From Anaerolineales bacterium (GTDB lineage: Bacteria; Chloroflexota; Anaerolineae; Anaerolineales; UBA4823), in NCBI GenBank assembly GCA_003105035.1, contig PQAL01000021.1, positions 17,614 to 63,241 of the forward strand: a DNA stretch of 45,628 bases, written 5' to 3'. Numbering within the stretch: position 1 is the stretch's first letter; each line of letters opens with the position of its first letter. The notes beneath the pieces are model-generated. The model was not told where the DNA came from and made no database searches. It saw nothing but the letters and a program-made list of their open reading frames with translations. Position numbers and translations under genes: made by a program. This document shows, piece after piece, positions 42,452 to 45,628 of the stretch.

Positions 42452-43240
42452 TCAAGATAAGATCAACTCAACCTGGTCACCAACCTGTGCACTGAGGGAC
42501 TGCGCGGCATTCCCATTCACGATGGATATGGCAATTGAGTCGCTACTATCTCGTAAGGCAATCAGGGTTCCAGATGGTTCCTGCGCAAAACTGGATGCTT
42601 AACCGGATATCGACTTATTTTTTATCCTGACAATTGCATTCCTTTGCTCACCCTCGAGACTGAAGTGCAGGTTGGTGGATAAATTTCTAAAATGATCAAT
42701 GGAAATTACCTGTCCAATCCAGCCTTTTTGAGTCGATTGTGGTCTGGGTATTTCCAAGCGGATCGGATCATCAATCAAGGTTCCCAGGGATCTAAACCTT
42801 GTTCCCAAGGCCAGATAGGCTGCGACCGAAGCAAATATATCACGCCCGTGAATGGTGTTCGACACCGATGGCAGCCAATATGCTGGTTTGTTCAGGTTAA
42901 TAAACCTCGCAGGCAAATTATTAGATTCGGCCTGTTCAATAACAATAGTCAATAGTCCATTATCGGGGGCTATGAAATAGTGTGAGCCAATATTGGCAGC
43001 AATCGCCCGGCGAGGCGTGCCCACACCCGGGACGACGACCGTCACATGAATGCTCTCATCCGGGAAATAATAGTAGGAACGACCAAGCAATAGCGCAGCT
43101 TCCAGCACGTTTTGAGGGGCAATTTCATGGCTGAGATCAGCAATCTGAGCTTGAGGGGCGATACTCCAGATCACCCCCTTCATGACTCCTGGGTATCCAT
43201 CCCGGATCCCGAAATCCGTTAGCAGCGTGATGACTGTCAT
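42452..43240 (-). pseudogene. SAM hydroxide adenosyltransferase gene with in-frame TAA
   Basis: A SAM hydrolase (DUF62/fluorinase-like) that would split S-adenosylmethionine to adenosine and methionine. The N-domain is intact: ITLLTDFGIRDGYPGVMKG, VTVVVPGVGTPRRAI, FIAPDNGLLT. The frame stops at a TAA (42601-42599) after KNKSISG, but the same frame continues for 48 codons to a TGA at 42454-42452, encoding the expected C-terminal domain (SGTLIALRDSS, VNGNAAQSLSAQVGDQVEL). No frameshift or other stop is seen, so one nonsense change or a sequence error is likely; a truncated 213-residue product is otherwise made. The ATG at 43240 is 4 nt after degV. Confidence 0.85.
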
Positions 43241-43244
43241 GCAC

Positions 43245-44096
43245 CTATTTAACCACAATTACAGTGCCGACCATCCCGGCACCAGAATGGACAGATAAGC
43301 CGGGTGTGACTTCAACCAGTGGAATATCCGCTGGGCAGCTCATCCTGCTCCGCATCTCTTCGGAAAACTGTTGGGCCATCTGGGTGGAGTTGACGTGCAG
43401 AACGCACATCTTTTCGATCTGTTTTTCACCGATAGAAAGGGCACATAGTTCGATGACCCTTTCCCAGGATTTTTTCTGGGTCCGCACCCGTTCTAGCAAG
43501 TCTAGCTTTCCGTCACGGATGGTTAAGATGGGCTTTACACTCAGCACTGATGCAACACCAGCAGCCAGGTTGCTTACCCGGCCACCCATGGCCAGATATT
43601 TTAATGTGGAAAGGGCTGTATACAAACAAGTCCTTGATCGAAGATCATCCACCACCTGGATGATCTCCCGAACAGTTGCACCTTGAGCAGCAGCTTCCGC
43701 GGCTGCCAGAACCATAAACCCCAACCCCATTGACAGGCTGCGGGAATCAATCACCTGGATTTCCCGGTCAGGAAATTCTGCACTGGCAGTGACCGCAGCA
43801 TTAAAGGTGGCACTCATTTCTTTACTGACGCATATGCATACAATCTTCGCTGCTCCAGCATCGAATGCATTTTTATACGCAGCGATGAATTTTCCTGGTG
43901 CTGGAGCGGCTGTAGTAGGCAGTTTACCCTCTCCATCAATACGGCGGAAGGTGTCTGCATCGTTGATCGCATAGACCGCTTCATAGGATTGTTCACCAAA
44001 GTTTACTGTGATGGGCACCTGGTAGATGTTATAACGTGCTGCAATCTCAAACGGAATTCTTGAATCTGTATCGGTTATTATAGCGATTTCCTGCAT
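43245..44096 (-). CDS. DegV family protein (fatty-acid binding)
   Basis: A 283-residue DegV protein. The N-terminal IAIITDTDSRIPFEIAARYNI, the TTAAPAPGKFIAAYKNAFD segment and ISV-type CVSKEMSATFNAA are family signatures, and the Ser of the TDTDSR/SMGLG loops should contact a bound fatty-acid carboxylate. Family members (FakB) deliver fatty acids to the kinase FakA, but no kinase is in this window. AGGAG precedes the ATG at 44096; the earlier ATG at 44114 is less likely. Its TAG is followed 4 nt later by the SAM-hydrolase start, so they are co-transcribed. Confidence 0.9.
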   Translation of the reverse strand: MQEIAIITDTDSRIPFEIAARYNIYQVPITVNFGEQSYEAVYAINDADTFRRIDGEGKLPTTAAPAPGKFIAAYKNAFDAGAAKIVCICVSKEMSATFNAAVTASAEFPDREIQVIDSRSLSMGLGFMVLAAAEAAAQGATVREIIQVVDDLRSRTCLYTALSTLKYLAMGGRVSNLAAGVASVLSVKPILTIRDGKLDLLERVRTQKKSWERVIELCALSIGEKQIEKMCVLHVNSTQMAQQFSEEMRSRMSCPADIPLVEVTPGLSVHSGAGMVGTVIVVK

Positions 44097-44229
44097 ATTT
44101 TCTCCTGACGGCATATCATACCACTTCCATTAACCCTCTTGGGTTTCTTAGGGTGTGATAAAATATCGGGCAATTGTCAGCAGGAAGATCAACCGGATAA
44201 TAATTGATCTGTTTGTGACTGGAGGATGT

Positions 44230-45570
44230 ATGGATCGTGCGGAATTAATCTCACGTGTAAAAGAAGACGCAGTAAAGTTTATTTCCTTGCAATTTACAGA
44301 CGTAATCGGCACTGTGAAGAGCGTGGATATCCCTATCGCCCGCCTAGCCGACGCATTAGAAGATGGCATGTGGTTCGATGGCTCGTCGGTTGAAGGATTC
44401 GCCCGCATCCAGGAGAGTGATATGCGCCTGGTAGCGGATCTCGACACGTATGCCGTGCTGCCGTGGACATTGCCGGATTTACGCCGGGCGCGCATCTTCT
44501 GTGAGATTTTCCAACCGGACGGTAAACCTTTTCCTGGGGACCCGCGCGGCACCCTTAAACGACTACTGGTTGAGTTAGCCAAGCGCGGCTGGAAGTATAA
44601 CGTTGGCCCTGAACCGGAGTTTTTCCTCTTCCGCGGGGGAAACGGTCAGGAGAGTATTCATCCAGTTCCCCATGACGTGGGCGGCTATTTTGATTTTTCA
44701 GCCAACGATGAAGCTGTGAGGGTTCGCACCGAGCTGATGGATGCCTTGGAAGGGATGGGATTAGAAGTGGAAACTGGCCACCATGAAGTGGCACTGGGGC
44801 AGCATGAGATCGACTTCCGCTTCGATGACGCCTTACGCACCGCCGATAACGTCTTGACTTTAAAATACACCGTCAAGGCGATTGCTGCCCAGCACGGTTT
44901 GATTGCCTCATTCATGCCGAAACCCATTTTTGGCATCAATGGCTCGGGGATGCACGTGCATCAATCACTGTTTGACATGCAGGGTAAAAATCTATTCTCT
45001 GACACCGAGGATGAATTCCATTTATCAAATACCGCTTATCAATTCATCGCTGGTCAGTTGCAGCATGCACGTGCCCTGGCAGCTATCGTAGCACCCACGG
45101 TGAATTCCTATAAACGTCTTGTGCCGGGTTATGAAGCTCCGGTATACATCGGTTGGGCGCAAATAAACCGCTCGGCTCTCATCCGCATCCCGCGTTGGTC
45201 ACCTGGCAGGGATAATTCCACGCGTGCTGAGCTTCGCTTCCCCGATCCGTCTTCCAATCCTTATCTGGCCTTCACGGCTATGCTGGCAGCCGCCCTGGAT
45301 GGCATCGATCGGAGATTACCTTGCCCCAAGCCCTTGAATCAGGTTAACGTCTATGAGCTATCCAGTGATGAGCGTAAGGAATTGGGTGTGGCAGAGCTGC
45401 CTGGCTCATTAGGTGAAGCATTGAACGAGTTGGAGAATGACACCGTTATCAGAAACTCAGTAGGCGATACGATTTACGAAACTTTCGTCAGGGCAAAGAA
45501 GGAAGAAATCGTGGAATACCAGATGAAGGTCACAGATTGGGAACTTGAAAGATATCTGGAACAAGCCTGA
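44230..45570 (+). CDS. glnA: Glutamine synthetase, type I
   Basis: A 446-residue GlnA that makes glutamine from glutamate, ammonia and ATP. Present are GSSVEGFARIQESDM (metal and substrate loop), EPEFFLF, NGSGMHVHQSL with the ammonia-site His, RIPRWSPGRDNSTRAELRFPDPSSNPYL and the final VxDWELERYLEQA. It lacks the adenylylation Tyr loop and the 25-residue insertion of the enterobacterial enzyme, so it fits the I-alpha, feedback-regulated type. An in-frame opening at 44155 is unsupported; GGAGG lies 4 nt before the ATG at 44230. It is divergent from degV. No regulator gene adjoins. Confidence 0.96.
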   Translation: MDRAELISRVKEDAVKFISLQFTDVIGTVKSVDIPIARLADALEDGMWFDGSSVEGFARIQESDMRLVADLDTYAVLPWTLPDLRRARIFCEIFQPDGKPFPGDPRGTLKRLLVELAKRGWKYNVGPEPEFFLFRGGNGQESIHPVPHDVGGYFDFSANDEAVRVRTELMDALEGMGLEVETGHHEVALGQHEIDFRFDDALRTADNVLTLKYTVKAIAAQHGLIASFMPKPIFGINGSGMHVHQSLFDMQGKNLFSDTEDEFHLSNTAYQFIAGQLQHARALAAIVAPTVNSYKRLVPGYEAPVYIGWAQINRSALIRIPRWSPGRDNSTRAELRFPDPSSNPYLAFTAMLAAALDGIDRRLPCPKPLNQVNVYELSSDERKELGVAELPGSLGEALNELENDTVIRNSVGDTIYETFVRAKKEEIVEYQMKVTDWELERYLEQA

Positions 45571-45628
45571 TCCTTAAAGAAGAATTTCTATGAACCGCCA
45601 TGCTCTGATCTGAACCCTAAAAAATAGA

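Noticed and set aside
42599-42601. Recoded stop as selenocysteine
   Set aside because: The codon is TAA, not TGA, so tRNA-Sec cannot read it.

Overview
The window looks like a chromosomal segment of a bacterium of the phylum Chloroflexota, probably class Anaerolineae. This is an inference from gene style and content: many Pro/Thr-rich lipoproteins, a DUF3048 lipoprotein, a DUF4388 protein next to a small GTPase, fused E1 alpha/beta, ADP-forming acyl-CoA synthetase, a non-adenylylated type I glutamine synthetase, good Shine-Dalgarno sites and moderate GC. There is no phage, transposase or CRISPR array. Most of it reads as ordinary metabolic chromosome, with two places of real structural oddity: a tRNA-Asn repeat field and an interrupted SAM-hydrolase gene. 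Layout. 1-8 kb: FAD-dependent amine/amino-acid oxidase, aldo/keto reductase, NUDIX hydrolase, a START-PDZ-DinB fusion protein, a fused 2-oxoacid dehydrogenase E1, and a polytopic MATE/ANK-like transporter. 8.1-10.6 kb: a dual-specificity phosphatase overlapping a Ste24-type M48 protease, a PspC protein and a nitroreductase. 10.8-15.9 kb: a compact agmatine-deiminase operon (Lrp/AsnC regulator, two putrescine-carbamoyltransferase paralogues, an APC exchanger, AguA) closed by an intrinsic terminator; no carbamate kinase is present. 16-21.7 kb: a DRTGG/AAA_26 protein next to an ADP-forming acyl-CoA synthetase, a lipoprotein, a luciferase-like oxidoreductase and a two-helix membrane protein. 21.8-27.4 kb: surE, then a pyrimidine operon pyrC-pyrB-pyrFE-pyrD whose leader carries a sigma-70 promoter followed by two terminator hairpins, so attenuation is likely. 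27.4-29.8 kb: DUF3048 lipoprotein, DUF4126 membrane protein, small lipoprotein. 29.9-34.6 kb (minus strand): TPP riboswitch, thiamine pyrophosphokinase and a thiamine-type ABC importer (binding protein, permease, ATPase). 34.7-36.6 kb: DUF4388 protein, small GTPase and an atypical receiver, a signalling cassette with its own strong promoter. 36.6-37.15 kb: tRNA-Asn followed by three 5'-truncated tRNA-Asn copies; the first two are interrupted at the same three points by 18-, 18- and 80-bp hairpin-forming inserts. 37.3-42 kb: FmdB zinc ribbon, TPR membrane protein, LysM lipoprotein and M50 protease. 42.07-42.16 kb: tRNA-Sec (anticodon UCA), showing that the organism decodes UGA as selenocysteine. 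42.4-45.6 kb: SAM hydroxide adenosyltransferase with an in-frame TAA, DegV, and glnA. How the parts work together: the agmatine operon would turn imported agmatine into N-carbamoylputrescine, then putrescine plus carbamoyl phosphate. The latter is a substrate of the PyrB encoded 8 kb downstream, and without a nearby carbamate kinase that is one possible outlet (speculative). Thiamine genes feed the TPP-dependent E1. The most novel-looking element is the interrupted tRNA-Asn repeat array.
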